A stretch of 22,101 nt of DNA from an uncultured Prevotella sp. (GTDB taxonomy: Bacteria > Bacteroidota > Bacteroidia > Bacteroidales > Bacteroidaceae), in the NCBI GenBank assembly GCA_900556465.1, contig USPK01000030.1, positions 1 to 22,101 on the forward strand, read 5' to 3'. The notes beneath the pieces are model-generated. The model was not told where the DNA came from and made no database searches. It worked only from the letters and a program-made list of their open reading frames with translations. The translations under genes and the position numbers were made by a program. Positions 13,425-21,174 of this stretch are shown piece by piece; the stretch's first letter is position 1, and the number at the start of each line of letters is the position of its first letter.

Positions 13425-15506
13425 CTACAGCGTGAGGCGCAGCTGGAGCGACACGTCGGCCTGGTCGGGCCCGTCGATTTGCTGCGTCCCGCTGCTTATG
13501 GCGCTGCGGTTGAAGTAGTGCGTCCAGGCCGCCCGCGCGCCCAGGCTGAGCCACGGGAACAGGGCCCAGTCCGCCAGGGCCACGAGGCGGAAACCGTGGT
13601 AGGCAAAGGACGGGAAGCCGCCGGCGTAGCGCAGTTGCGGTTCGTAGGCAAAGAGGCGGCAGCCGTAGCTGTCCGTGAAGAAGAGGGCGGCAAAGCCCGA
13701 AGCGCGCACCGGCCCGCGGCCGCGGCTGCTGGCCCGCGCGGCGGCCATCCAGCCCCACTGCGTGCGCTCCGTCTGGCTGCCGGCCGCTGCCACGTCGACC
13801 GTTCCGTGCAGACTAAGGCGCGGGCCGTCGTAGTCCGTTTGCAGGCGGAGGCGGTGCGTCCAGACGTATTGCAGCCGTCCGTCCGTTCCCGCGATGTTCT
13901 CTTGGCGCGTGCGCAGCTTGTAGCGCACGAGGAAGGCCACCGGTCCGCGGGTGTAGAAACGGCCCTGGAGAAACGTCTCGGCCCCTTGCGAGCGGCCGTC
14001 GGCCCGGTACGTGGTGCGGGGAAACCGGAACAGGTCGACGTAGGCCAGCCACTCCTGCTGCGCCCACTGCGAGCAGCGCACGCCGGCCAGGAGTCCGCCC
14101 TCGTTCTGTACGCGGCTGCCCTGCTGGAGCGCGGCGGCGAGCGGCGCCACGTAGCGGGGCGAGAAGTAGCGCCCCTGGAGCGTCAGGGCCCAGCCGTCGG
14201 CCGGCTCGAAGCGCAGGCGGTGGGTGGTGGCCGCGTGGCCCCGGCGGTCCAGGGCCAGTTCGCCCTGCGCGCTCCAGCGGCCGGCGGTCCAGGCATAGTG
14301 GGCCGAGGCCCCCGCCGCCGTATGTCCCCGCAGGTAGTAACGGTTGTAGTCGCGCAGGGGCGGGGCCACGGGTCGGCGGTAGTACAGGGCGTAGCCGCCG
14401 GCCCCGAGGGTCCAGTGGTCGGCCGTATAGTCCAGCGCCGCGCCGCCGGTGAGGCAGCCCACGGCCCGCCGCCGGCGCAGTTCGGTCAGCGTACGGTGGA
14501 GCCCGTCGGTCTGGAGGGCGCGCACCGAGTCGTCCTCCAGCGTGGCGTCCATGCGGCGGCCGGAGGCGAAGGCCACGGCGCGCCACCGCTGCCCCAGGCG
14601 GACGCTGACGGCCGCCCCGCGCAGAAAGTCGTACTCGTCGGTCGAGGTGTGGGGACGCAGGGCCGAGCGGCGCCGCGCCCCGCTCTCTACGGCGGCGGTC
14701 CGGCCGTTGTAGGAGCCCGTGCCGAGCAGCAGGCCCTGGCCGAGCGATACGTTGAAGTCGCCGACGAGCAGGCGCCAGCGCCCCGAGGGGAAACGGAGGG
14801 AGACGTAGAGCGACACGTAGTCGTAGGGATAGTTTCCCTCCGCCAGGAAGGGCTCGCCCGCGTCCTTCTGGAGCGTCACGCCGTAGGCTACGTCGTCGCG
14901 CCAGCGGTAGCGGTAGCGCAGCGTGTGGGCCAGGCCGTTGCCCAGGTAGACGCGGTCGGGGTGCTCGCGGAGCTCTTCGGGCGGATAGACGCGCTGGCCG
15001 GCGCGGCGGTAAAGGGGGACGTCGAGCCGCGTGGTCACTTCGTGGCGGCCGTGCCACAGGCGTTCGCGCCAGCCGGGTACGGCGTCGGCCCGGGGGCCGG
15101 CGGTGACGAACAGCGAGAGCCAGCGGCGTTCCGTCCGGCCCAGTCCCCGCACGAACTGGAGTTCGCCCAGCGATTGGAAGGCCTTTTTCCGCTCCCGGTA
15201 GGCCAGGATGGAGTCGGCCTGCGCCGGGCTGAGGAAGGGCAGGCGCAGGAGGTCGGCCGCCGTGGCGCGGTTCAGGTTGAGCGGGGCGGCGTGCAGCTCC
15301 TCCAGCCGCTCCAGGGCGGCCTGCGCGCCGTTGCCGTCTGCGTCGTCGTCAAAGTAGGCTTCGACGAACTCGTCCCACCCGATGTACGTCTCCCTGGCCG
15401 CCTCCTGCGCCGCCAGTCGCAGCGGCGCTAGGGAGAGGGCCACGCCGAGGGCCGTCCGCCACCCGACGGTGCGGACCTGGCAGCGGAGGGAGCAGAAGCG
15501 TTTCAT
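13425..15506 (-). CDS. Helix-hairpin-helix domain outer-membrane beta-barrel protein
   Basis: The 693-residue protein has a signal peptide (hydrophobic TALGVALSLAPLRLAAQ, cleavage near 34). A short helical region follows, then a ComEA-like helix-hairpin-helix pair at about 75-130: LNLNRATAADLLRLPFLSPAQADSI and FQSLGELQFVRGLGR. The rest, from about 145, alternates aromatic and polar residues in short strands (for example HTLRYRYRWRDDVAYGVTL and WRLLVGDFNVSLGQG) and ends DVSLQLRLTL, as in an outer-membrane barrel. Proteins with this domain order occur in Bacteroidota but have no proven role; the HhH may bind DNA in the periplasm or serve another purpose. It stands alone between repeat copy C and tRNA-Ser. 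The full-length antisense open frame over it is a GC artefact. Confidence 0.87.
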   Translation of the reverse strand: MKRFCSLRCQVRTVGWRTALGVALSLAPLRLAAQEAARETYIGWDEFVEAYFDDDADGNGAQAALERLEELHAAPLNLNRATAADLLRLPFLSPAQADSILAYRERKKAFQSLGELQFVRGLGRTERRWLSLFVTAGPRADAVPGWRERLWHGRHEVTTRLDVPLYRRAGQRVYPPEELREHPDRVYLGNGLAHTLRYRYRWRDDVAYGVTLQKDAGEPFLAEGNYPYDYVSLYVSLRFPSGRWRLLVGDFNVSLGQGLLLGTGSYNGRTAAVESGARRRSALRPHTSTDEYDFLRGAAVSVRLGQRWRAVAFASGRRMDATLEDDSVRALQTDGLHRTLTELRRRRAVGCLTGGAALDYTADHWTLGAGGYALYYRRPVAPPLRDYNRYYLRGHTAAGASAHYAWTAGRWSAQGELALDRRGHAATTHRLRFEPADGWALTLQGRYFSPRYVAPLAAALQQGSRVQNEGGLLAGVRCSQWAQQEWLAYVDLFRFPRTTYRADGRSQGAETFLQGRFYTRGPVAFLVRYKLRTRQENIAGTDGRLQYVWTHRLRLQTDYDGPRLSLHGTVDVAAAGSQTERTQWGWMAAARASSRGRGPVRASGFAALFFTDSYGCRLFAYEPQLRYAGGFPSFAYHGFRLVALADWALFPWLSLGARAAWTHYFNRSAISSGTQQIDGPDQADVSLQLRLTL

Positions 15507-15863
15507 GCGTCAGGGAAATAAGGCGTTAAGGAACAAGGCCTGTCGGGCAAGGGACGCGCCGGGGCGGTCCGTTGCGCGGATAAGGTCGGCGGGCGACGGT
15601 CCGGCGGACGGGCGGCAGGACCCGGGGCGCGGGCTCTGCCGGTCCGGGGCCGGGCGCTGCGGCAACGGGCCGCCGGTCGCGGAGGTAAAGGTAAGGTATT
15701 TTCGGGAAACGGGACGGACGAACCGGCAGATTTCCGGAATTTTTTCTCCCGGGCCGGCCGGTGAGCGGGGCCGGGCGGATGCGTACGGGCACGGTCCGCC
15801 GGGGCGGGGCATGAGGCAGGCGGCGCCGCGCGTCGCTCGGCCGCCTGCCGGGAACGGGGCATG
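15507..15863. other. Gene-free GC-rich spacer upstream of the helix-hairpin-helix gene
   Basis: No gene is supported here. The only signal is a weak -7 candidate on the minus strand (TACCTTTA, plus-strand 15686-15693), about 180 bp before the HhH gene start. Open frames crossing it overlap the tRNA-Ser gene or its terminator or lack any family features. Confidence 0.5.
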
Positions 15864-15910
15864 AAAAAAGGCGTACGCTTGTCCGGCCTGCGGGCCGTAA
15901 GCGTGCGCCT
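15864..15910 (-). terminator. Rho-independent terminator after tRNA-Ser
   Basis: On the minus strand AGGCGCACGCTT (15910-15899) pairs with AAGCGTACGCCT (15880-15869), with one G-T wobble, followed by TTTTT from 15868 to 15864. It lies 20 bp beyond the tRNA 3' end. Confidence 0.9.
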
Positions 15911-15929
15911 CGGTTGAGTTAGGAAATTG

Positions 15930-16014
15930 CGGAAGGAGAGGGATTCGAACCCCCGGTGCCTCTCAGCACGGCAGTTTTCAAGACTGCTGTAATCGACCAC
16001 TCTACCATCCTTCC
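15930..16014 (-). tRNA. tRNA-Ser (TGA)
   Basis: The 85-nt gene has acceptor strands GGAAGGA (5') and TCCTTCC (3') and discriminator G, as in serine tRNAs. The anticodon stem GCAGT/ACTGC holds loop CTTGAAA with anticodon TGA (plus-strand 15978-15980). A long variable arm is present (class II), and the T-arm contains GGTTCGAATCC. CCA is not encoded. It has its own consensus promoter and terminator and so is a single-gene unit. Confidence 0.96.
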
Positions 16015-16058
16015 TCGTAGAACTGGCCCACGCGAGGGCCGGCGACTGAAAAGTGCTG

Positions 16059-16089
16059 CAAAGGTAAACAAAAAATTTAGAATGCCAAA
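16059..16089 (-). promoter_or_regulatory. Consensus promoter for tRNA-Ser
   Basis: On the minus strand TTTG (16089-16086), then exactly 19 bp, then TACCTTTG (16066-16059): a textbook Bacteroidota promoter. It ends 44 bp before the tRNA 5' end. The rest of the gap to the fumarase terminator (16090-16198) shows nothing else. Confidence 0.88.
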
Positions 16090-16198
16090 CGCCGCTCCTT
16101 AAAAATGCGTCCGCCGGCCGAGAAACGCAGGCGGCGAGCGGGTGGGGCGGACCGGGCCCTGACCGGCGGCCGTCGCGGCGTGGCGGCGGGACAAATGC

Positions 16199-16233
16199 AA
16201 AAAGGCAGCGGCCGTACGGGGACGGTCGCTGCC
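16199..16233 (-). terminator. Rho-independent terminator after fumarase
   Basis: On the minus strand GGCAGCG (16233-16227) and CGCTGCC (16210-16204) enclose a further partly paired stem and are followed by TTTTT. It begins 28 bp after the fumarase stop. Confidence 0.9.
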
Positions 16234-16260
16234 AAAAGGGGAAGGCGCGCGCTTTCCGGC

Positions 16261-17904
16261 TTAGCACTTGCCGGGGCAGCGGGGCTTAATCTGCTGGAAG
16301 AAGTCGTTGCCTTTGTCGTCGACCAGGATAAAGGCCGGGAAATCTACCACTTCAATCTTCCATACGGCCTCCATGCCGAGTTCGGGGAACTCTACGCACT
16401 CGATGCTCTTGATGCTTTGCTGCGAAAGGATGGCTGCGGGGCCGCCGATGGAGCCCAGGTAGAATCCGCCGTGCTTCTTGCAGGCGTCGGTGACCACTTG
16501 GGTGCGGTTGCCCTTGGCTATCATGACGAGCGAGCCGCCGTGGCTCTGGAAGAGGTCGACGTAGGGGTCCATGCGGTTGGCCGTGGTCGGTCCCATCGAG
16601 CCGCAGGGCATGCCTTCCGGCGTCTTGGCCGGTCCGGCGTAGAGTACGGGGTGGTCCTTCATGTACTGAGGCAGGTCCTCGCCGCGGTCCAGGCGTTCCT
16701 TGAGGCGGGCATGGGCGATGTCGCGGGCTACGATGATGGTCCCGTTGAGGCTGACGCGTGTGGCGACGGGGTATTTGCTCAGCTCCTTGCATACTTCGCT
16801 CATGGGCTGGTTGAGGTCAATGCGGACGGCATTGCCTTCGCCTGCCTCGCGCAACTCTTCGGGGATGAGCGAGCCCGGATTGTCGTCCATCTTCTCTATC
16901 CAGATGCCGTCCTTGTTTACTTTGCACTTGATGTTGCGGTCGGCCGAGCAGCTGACGCCTAAGCCTACGGGGCAGCTGGCGCCGTGGCGCGGCAAGCGGA
17001 TGACGCGGACGTCGTGGGCGAAGTATTTGCCGCCGAACTGGGCGCCGAGGCCGATGTTGTGGGCCTCTACGAGGAGCTGCTTCTCCAGTTCCACGTCGCG
17101 GAAGGCGCGGCCCGTCTCGTCGCCCGTCGTGGGCAGGTTGTCGTAGTAGTGGGTAGAGGCGAGCTTCACCGTGAGCAGGTTCTTCTCGGCCGAGGTCCCT
17201 CCGATGACGAAGGCAATGTGATAAGGCGGGCAGGCAGCTGTGCCGAGCGTCTTCATTTTCCCTACGAGGAAGGGTACGAGGGTTTGCGGGTTGAGTATGG
17301 CCTTTGTCTCCTGGTAGAGGTAAGTTTTGTTGGCCGAGCCGCCGCCTTTCGTCACGCACAGGAAGCGGTACTCCATGCCCTCGGTGGCTTCGATGTCAAT
17401 CTGTGCGGGGAGATTGCAGCGCGTGTTCACTTCCTCGTACATGCTGAGGGGTGCGTTCTGGGAGTAGCGGAGGTTCTCCTCGGTGTAGGTTTTGTAAACG
17501 CCTTTCGAGATGGCTTCCTCGTCGCAGTAGCCCGTCCAGACCTGTTGCCCTTTCTCGCCGTGCACGATGGCGGTGCCGGTGTCCTGGCATAGGGGCAGCT
17601 GCCCTTTGGCGGCGACTTCGGCGTTGCGCAGGAAGGTCAGCGCCACGTACTTGTCGTTCTCGGAAGCCTCGGGGTCGTGCAGAATCTTGGCCACCTGTTC
17701 GTTGTGGGAACGGCGCAACAGGAAGGAAACGTCGCGAAAGGCCTGGTTGATCATCCGCGTAAGGCCTTCGGCTTCTACCTTAAGGACCGGATGGCCTTCA
17801 AACTCGCTGACGGAGACGAAGTCTTTGGTCAGCAAATAATACTCAGTGTCGTCTTTTCCGACCTGAAACATCGGAGCGTACTTGAATGCTGGTGCTTGTG
17901 CCAT
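16261..17904 (-). CDS. fumB: Fumarate hydratase, class I (iron-sulfur)
   Basis: The 547-residue protein is about the length of E. coli FumA/FumB and catalyses reversible hydration of fumarate to malate. The three 4Fe-4S ligands are Cys106 (PLCQDTGT), Cys225 (TAACPP) and Cys319 (GVSCSAD), at nearly the same positions as Cys105, Cys224 and Cys318 of FumA. Other family marks are KGGGSANKTYLYQ, GGTSAEKNL, ARDIAHARLKERL, GPTTANRMDPYVD and the C-terminal GGPAAIL with IEVVDFPAFILVDDKGNDFF. In anaerobic Bacteroidales it works in the reductive branch from malate to fumarate and succinate. It is monocistronic with its own promoter and terminator. FumA and FumB are too similar to tell apart by eye, so the symbol is provisional. 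Confidence 0.96.
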   Translation of the reverse strand: MAQAPAFKYAPMFQVGKDDTEYYLLTKDFVSVSEFEGHPVLKVEAEGLTRMINQAFRDVSFLLRRSHNEQVAKILHDPEASENDKYVALTFLRNAEVAAKGQLPLCQDTGTAIVHGEKGQQVWTGYCDEEAISKGVYKTYTEENLRYSQNAPLSMYEEVNTRCNLPAQIDIEATEGMEYRFLCVTKGGGSANKTYLYQETKAILNPQTLVPFLVGKMKTLGTAACPPYHIAFVIGGTSAEKNLLTVKLASTHYYDNLPTTGDETGRAFRDVELEKQLLVEAHNIGLGAQFGGKYFAHDVRVIRLPRHGASCPVGLGVSCSADRNIKCKVNKDGIWIEKMDDNPGSLIPEELREAGEGNAVRIDLNQPMSEVCKELSKYPVATRVSLNGTIIVARDIAHARLKERLDRGEDLPQYMKDHPVLYAGPAKTPEGMPCGSMGPTTANRMDPYVDLFQSHGGSLVMIAKGNRTQVVTDACKKHGGFYLGSIGGPAAILSQQSIKSIECVEFPELGMEAVWKIEVVDFPAFILVDDKGNDFFQQIKPRCPGKC

Positions 17905-17942
17905 ATCTATGATTGTTATGTCTGAAATTGTTTTCGTACGGG

Positions 17943-17950
17943 CAAAGTTA
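17943..17950 (-). promoter_or_regulatory. -7 element of the fumarase promoter
   Basis: The minus strand reads TAACTTTG (TAnnTTTG), 38 bp before the fumarase ATG. A good -33 TTTG is not seen at the usual spacing. Confidence 0.68.
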
Positions 17951-18032
17951 CTGAAAAAATGGGAATGCCGTGTTGCGGCGGGCGGCCTTTTAAGGCGTGG
18001 CGGGCGGGGAACCCTGCGGCCCCGTCGCCGGC

Positions 18033-18578
18033 TTAGTTCTGAATGAGGAGCAGGCCCTGCCCCGACGCGTAGCTTACGCGGTAGCGGAAGAGCGAGCGTC
18101 CGCCCTCGCCGCCGGATACGATGCCGCCGTTGTCCAAGTCGTAGGTGCGCTTGCAGCGGTTACAGTGCATCGTCGTCGTACTGCTGAAGCTCAGTGCCCG
18201 CTGTATGGCGTTGTCCGTGTAACAGTTCGGGCAGACCAGGTCAAAGGCCGAGAGCGTAAAGTTCCCGGACAAGTCCAGCACGGCCGGTGTCCCGACGATA
18301 AAGCCACTGACGTACTCCGGCTTCCCATAGTTGTCCACGGCCGTGGCCGCGTAGGTCGTGCTGCTCCCGTCGGGCCCGGTGAAGTAGTAATAACCGCCCG
18401 AGAAGGTGATGGTACAAAACTGCCCCGGGTTGCTAACGGCCGTGAGCAGCTGCGGTGTGGTGATGACGCTGCCGAAACGGAAGAAGGCCCGTATCGGGGC
18501 ATAGTAGCTTTCCACCTCGTTGGTGCAGGCGCAGAGCATCAGGGCGGCCAGCAGCGTGCCGTGTCTCCAGCGCCTCAT
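18033..18578 (-). CDS. Rieske-like lipoprotein with four cysteines (CxxC...CxxC)
   Basis: The 181-residue protein starts MRRWRHGTLLAALMLCAC, a lipoprotein signal with lipidation most likely at Cys18, so it is an exported membrane-anchored protein. The C-terminal half contains FDLVCPNC (Cys116, Cys119) and, 19 residues on, MHCNRCKRTYDLDNGGIVSGG (Cys139, Cys142), then LFRYRVSY. The second part resembles the Rieske pattern C-x2-H-G-S-x-F-D-x-x-x-G, with Cys142 where Rieske proteins have His. The pair of CxxC sites suggests a zinc ribbon or rubredoxin-like Fe-Cys4 site on a Rieske-like fold. Comparison to Bacteroidota Rieske-like lipoproteins is from memory of the family and is tentative. It starts inside the argH stop (ATGA overlap), so it is translationally coupled to argH. 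Confidence 0.75.
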   Translation of the reverse strand: MRRWRHGTLLAALMLCACTNEVESYYAPIRAFFRFGSVITTPQLLTAVSNPGQFCTITFSGGYYYFTGPDGSSTTYAATAVDNYGKPEYVSGFIVGTPAVLDLSGNFTLSAFDLVCPNCYTDNAIQRALSFSSTTTMHCNRCKRTYDLDNGGIVSGGEGGRSLFRYRVSYASGQGLLLIQN

Positions 18579-19909
18579 GGCTCTAAGAGTTTTCGTTCGG
18601 CCTCGGTCACGCGCTCAAATCCAAAGCGCTCCCACGTTGCGTCCATAAGGGCCGCGATGCGGTCGTTACAGAGATTGCCGATGCTCCCTGCGTGCGTGTG
18701 GTGCACGGCCTTGTCCGGGCGGAAGCGGCCGGCTTCGATGTCCAGCCCCACCTTGCGGTAAGCGTCGCGGAACGGCATCCCGGCCGCCGCGAGCCGGTTC
18801 ACTTCCTCGACGGAGAACATCAGGTCGTAGCGCGGGTCGTCCAGGATGTGCTCGTTCACTTCGATGCGCTCGACGATGTAGCGCGCCATTTCGAGGCACT
18901 CCAGCAGTTGGTCGAAGGCCGGGAGGAAGGCTTCCTTGATTTCCTGCAGGTCGCGGAAGTAGCCGCTCGGCAGGTTGTTCATGATGAGTACGATTTGCTG
19001 CGGCAGGGCCTGCAGCTTGTTGCACCGGGCGCGGATGAGCTCGAATACGTCCGGGTTCTTCTTGTGCGGCATGATGCTCGAGCCGGTCGTACACTCGGCC
19101 GGCAGGCGGATAAAGCCGAAGTTTTGCGAGTTATAGAGACAGGCGTCGAAGGCCAGTTTCGAGACGGTGCCCGCTATGCCGGCCAGGGCGAAGGCCACGT
19201 TGCGTTCGTTCTTGCCGCGGCCCATCTGCGCGTAGACTACGTTGTAGTCCATCGAGTCGAAGCCCAGCAGGCGCGTCGTCAGGTCGCGGTCCAGGGGGAA
19301 CGAGGAGCCGTAGCCCGCGGCCGAGCCCAGCGGGTTACGGTTCGTCATGCGGTAGGCCGCTTCCAGTAGCAGCATGTCGTCGGCCAGGCTCTCCGCGTAG
19401 GCGCCGAACCAGAGGCCGAAACTCGAGGGCATGGCCACTTGCAGGTGCGTGTAGCCCGGCATGAGCACGCCGGCATAGCGCTCGCTCTGCGCCTGGAGCG
19501 TGCGGAACAGTTCGCGGACGGCGGTCGCCACGGCCCGTATCCGGTCGCGCGTGAAGAGTTTCAGGTCCACCAGCACCTGGTCGTTACGCGAGCGGCCGCT
19601 GTGGATTTTTTTCCCCACGTCGCCCAGGCGGCGCGTCAACAGGAGTTCCACCTGCGAGTGTACGTCCTCCACGTCGTTCTCTATGACAAACTCGCCCCGC
19701 TCGCAGCTGGCGTAAATCTCCCGCAGTTCGCGCAGGAGCGCGGTCAGTTCGTCCGGCGCGAGCAAGCCGATTTCGCAAAGCATCGTGATGTGGGCCATCG
19801 AGCCCAATACGTCGTACTTCGCCAGGTACAGGTCCAGTTCGCGGTCGCGCCCTACGGTGAAGCGATCAATCTCTTCCGTCGCGTCGACGGATTTCTCCCA
19901 AAGTTTCAT
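18575..19909 (-). CDS. argH: Argininosuccinate lyase
   Basis: The 444-residue enzyme cleaves argininosuccinate to arginine and fumarate in the last step of arginine synthesis. Family marks are MKLWEKSVDATEEIDRFTVG at the N-terminus, EDVHSQVE (81-88), the flexible-loop motif SGRSRND (104-110), PGYTHLQVA with His155, NPLGSAAGYGS and the superfamily signature GSSIMPHKKNP (276-286), with the catalytic serine in its first part. HTHAGSIGN lies near the C-terminus. It is close to the usual length, slightly short at the C-terminus. It lies 81 bp after the SRPBCC gene and overlaps the four-cysteine lipoprotein gene by 4 bp; no separate promoter is seen, so a three-gene unit is likely. Other arg genes are not in the window. 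Confidence 0.97.
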   Translation of the reverse strand: MKLWEKSVDATEEIDRFTVGRDRELDLYLAKYDVLGSMAHITMLCEIGLLAPDELTALLRELREIYASCERGEFVIENDVEDVHSQVELLLTRRLGDVGKKIHSGRSRNDQVLVDLKLFTRDRIRAVATAVRELFRTLQAQSERYAGVLMPGYTHLQVAMPSSFGLWFGAYAESLADDMLLLEAAYRMTNRNPLGSAAGYGSSFPLDRDLTTRLLGFDSMDYNVVYAQMGRGKNERNVAFALAGIAGTVSKLAFDACLYNSQNFGFIRLPAECTTGSSIMPHKKNPDVFELIRARCNKLQALPQQIVLIMNNLPSGYFRDLQEIKEAFLPAFDQLLECLEMARYIVERIEVNEHILDDPRYDLMFSVEEVNRLAAAGMPFRDAYRKVGLDIEAGRFRPDKAVHHTHAGSIGNLCNDRIAALMDATWERFGFERVTEAERKLLEP

Positions 19910-19990
19910 AAGTCAGTGCGTGTAAGAGGTGAGTGAAAGGGAAAAGCCGCGCCGTCCGGTCCGCCGTCCGGCCGACCGTAGGCCGTGGCG

Positions 19991-20488
19991 TCAGGGCTGG
20001 GGCGCGTCGGGCGCTTCGGGCGGGATGTTGGCCAGGATGTTAGCCAGTCCGTCGGCTGCCTGCTGGAGCGGCCCTTTGGCCATACTTTTCATGAACACGC
20101 TCAGTTCGGCGCCCACCGTGACCCGCATTTTCGAAGCCGTCTCGCCCTCGGGCAGCAGCTGAATCCATACGAACAGCTGGATGGGGGCTCCTTCGCTGGC
20201 CAGCTTGATGAGTTTCGGCGCCTCGCGTTCTACGACGCGCAGCGTGAGCGGCCCTACGGGTGTGCGCAGCGACAGGCAGTCCTCGTCGAAGGCCAGTTCC
20301 TCCAGGTAGCGGCGCGTTTCCTCGATTTTCTCCGCCGGAATCTGTTCCGCCATCTTGGCGGCCACGGCCGGGTCGCCCAGCCGCTGCTTCAGGCTTTCCA
20401 GGTGGCGCAGGTCCGCCATGCGGGCGAAGGCCGCCTCGGCCGGTTGCTGCAAATGCTTTATCTCGCTTTCAAATTTACTGATGCTCAT
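19991..20488 (-). CDS. SRPBCC (START-like) family protein
   Basis: The 165-residue cytoplasmic protein has the helix-grip layout: MSISKFESEIKHLQQPAEAAFARMADLRHLESLKQRL, then beta strands CLSLRTPVGPLTLRVVEREAPKLIKLA, QLFVWIQLLPEGETASKMRVTVGAEL, and a long C-terminal helix KGPLQQAADGLANILANIP. This is the pattern of small Bacteroidota proteins annotated as SRPBCC. Such folds bind hydrophobic ligands, but no catalytic residue is evident and its role is unknown. It is the first gene before argH on the same strand and has a -7 element 36 bp upstream. The ATG at 20488 gives the expected N-terminus. Confidence 0.83.
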   Translation of the reverse strand: MSISKFESEIKHLQQPAEAAFARMADLRHLESLKQRLGDPAVAAKMAEQIPAEKIEETRRYLEELAFDEDCLSLRTPVGPLTLRVVEREAPKLIKLASEGAPIQLFVWIQLLPEGETASKMRVTVGAELSVFMKSMAKGPLQQAADGLANILANIPPEAPDAPQP

Positions 20489-20523
20489 GGGGTGAGAAGT
20501 GTGAATAGGTTATTTCCGTGCAG

Positions 20524-20531
20524 CAAAATTA
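20524..20531 (-). promoter_or_regulatory. -7 element of the SRPBCC-argH unit
   Basis: The minus strand reads TAATTTTG (TAnnTTTG), 36 bp before the SRPBCC ATG. No -33 TTTG is present. Confidence 0.62.
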
Positions 20532-20719
20532 AGGAAAGTTTCCCGATTGGCCCGCTTCGGCCCTTCATTCTTTTTGCGGGCGGGGCAAAAGTGGAAGGCG
20601 CCGAGCCGTCTCCGCCCGTCGTCCGGCGGTCTGTCCGGGCATTCCCCGGCCCGGTCCGCCGCTCCGTTTCGCCCGCCTCCGCGCGCCTTGGCCCCGTTCG
20701 CGGAAAATCGGGCTCGTTC

Positions 20720-20750
20720 TTTGTCCGCCGCCCGCCTTTTTTTACCTTTG
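20720..20750 (+). promoter_or_regulatory. Consensus promoter P1 without an evident gene
   Basis: TTTG at 20720-20723, 19 bp, TACCTTTG at 20743-20750: an exact Bacteroidota promoter pointing right. The following ATGs give only one-codon and four-codon frames (ATG TAG at 20754; ATG AAG GAA AAG TGA at 20781). Its transcript may be a small RNA, or the gene once behind it may have been lost. The preceding GC-rich stretch, 20532-20719, holds nothing that I can support. Confidence 0.75.
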
Positions 20751-20803
20751 TTTCATGTAGATAGGAGGCGGCTCGGACAAATGAAGGAAAAGTGAACTTT
20801 CCC

Positions 20804-20843
20804 TTCGTTCGCCGCTCGCCTTTCACTATCTTTGCCAAAGATA
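20804..20843 (+). promoter_or_regulatory. Promoter P2, near-duplicate of P1, with palindromic -7 region
   Basis: TTCG at 20804-20807, 19 bp, TATCTTTG at 20827-20834. The 30 bp ending at 20834 match the 30 bp ending at 20750 at 23 positions, so P1 and P2 look like a duplication. TATCTTTG-C-CAAAGATA at 20827-20843 is a perfect palindrome, giving a -7 element in each direction and a possible regulator site. No open frame starts soon after it on the plus strand. Confidence 0.6.
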
Positions 20844-20978
20844 ATACAAAAAAGTGAGATACTGAGCAAACCACAGAAGAATGATTGGAAATTAGCAGTT
20901 TACGGAATATTGACGATTTAGGCGAGTGCCAACGGAAACCTTCCGAAAGCCAAGTTGAACCATAGATACGTTACCATC

Positions 20979-21007
20979 CCGTTACCGTATTTGCGTAACG
21001 GTAACGG
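20979..21007. repeat. Inverted repeat upstream of the integrase stub
   Basis: CCGTTACCG at 20979-20987 and CGGTAACGG at 20999-21007 are perfect 9-bp arms around an 11-bp centre. A further CGTTACC lies at 20969-20975, giving several GTTAC/GTAAC boxes. Located 168 bp before an integrase start, this could be an integrase or excisionase arm site, a regulator site or part of an attachment region; nothing in the window decides. Confidence 0.6.
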
Positions 21008-21147
21008 TACGGAAAAGGACGGCAGAGCGAGGTAAAAATAGCGCTTAATCAGGCGTTTGATGGCTTTGGAACGCAAAAAGTCTTACGCCAGGTTCGATTG
21101 CCGTAATCCGCTGTGGTTTACATACAGCCCAACAGCTCTACACAAGG

Positions 21148-21155
21148 TAATTTTG
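21148..21155 (+). promoter_or_regulatory. -7 element before the integrase stub
   Basis: TAATTTTG matches TAnnTTTG, 20 bp before the ATG at 21175. No close -33 TTTG is visible. Confidence 0.55.
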
Positions 21156-21174
21156 CAAACAAAAAAGTAGAGCC

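Noticed and set aside
13416..15431. 671-residue open frame on the plus strand opposite the helix-hairpin-helix gene
   Set aside because: It has no recognisable domain, no promoter, and is rich in Gly/Arg/Val in the way antisense frames of GC-rich genes are; the minus-strand gene has a signal peptide and HhH domain.
15503..16267. 254-residue minus-strand open frame
   Set aside because: It runs through tRNA-Ser, its promoter and both terminators, so it cannot be a normal gene.
21080..21110. GGTTCGATT resembling a tRNA T-loop near the integrase stub, as a possible attachment site in a tRNA 3' end
   Set aside because: The flanking bases (GCCAG and GCCGT) do not pair as a T stem and no acceptor strand follows, so there is no tRNA fragment here.
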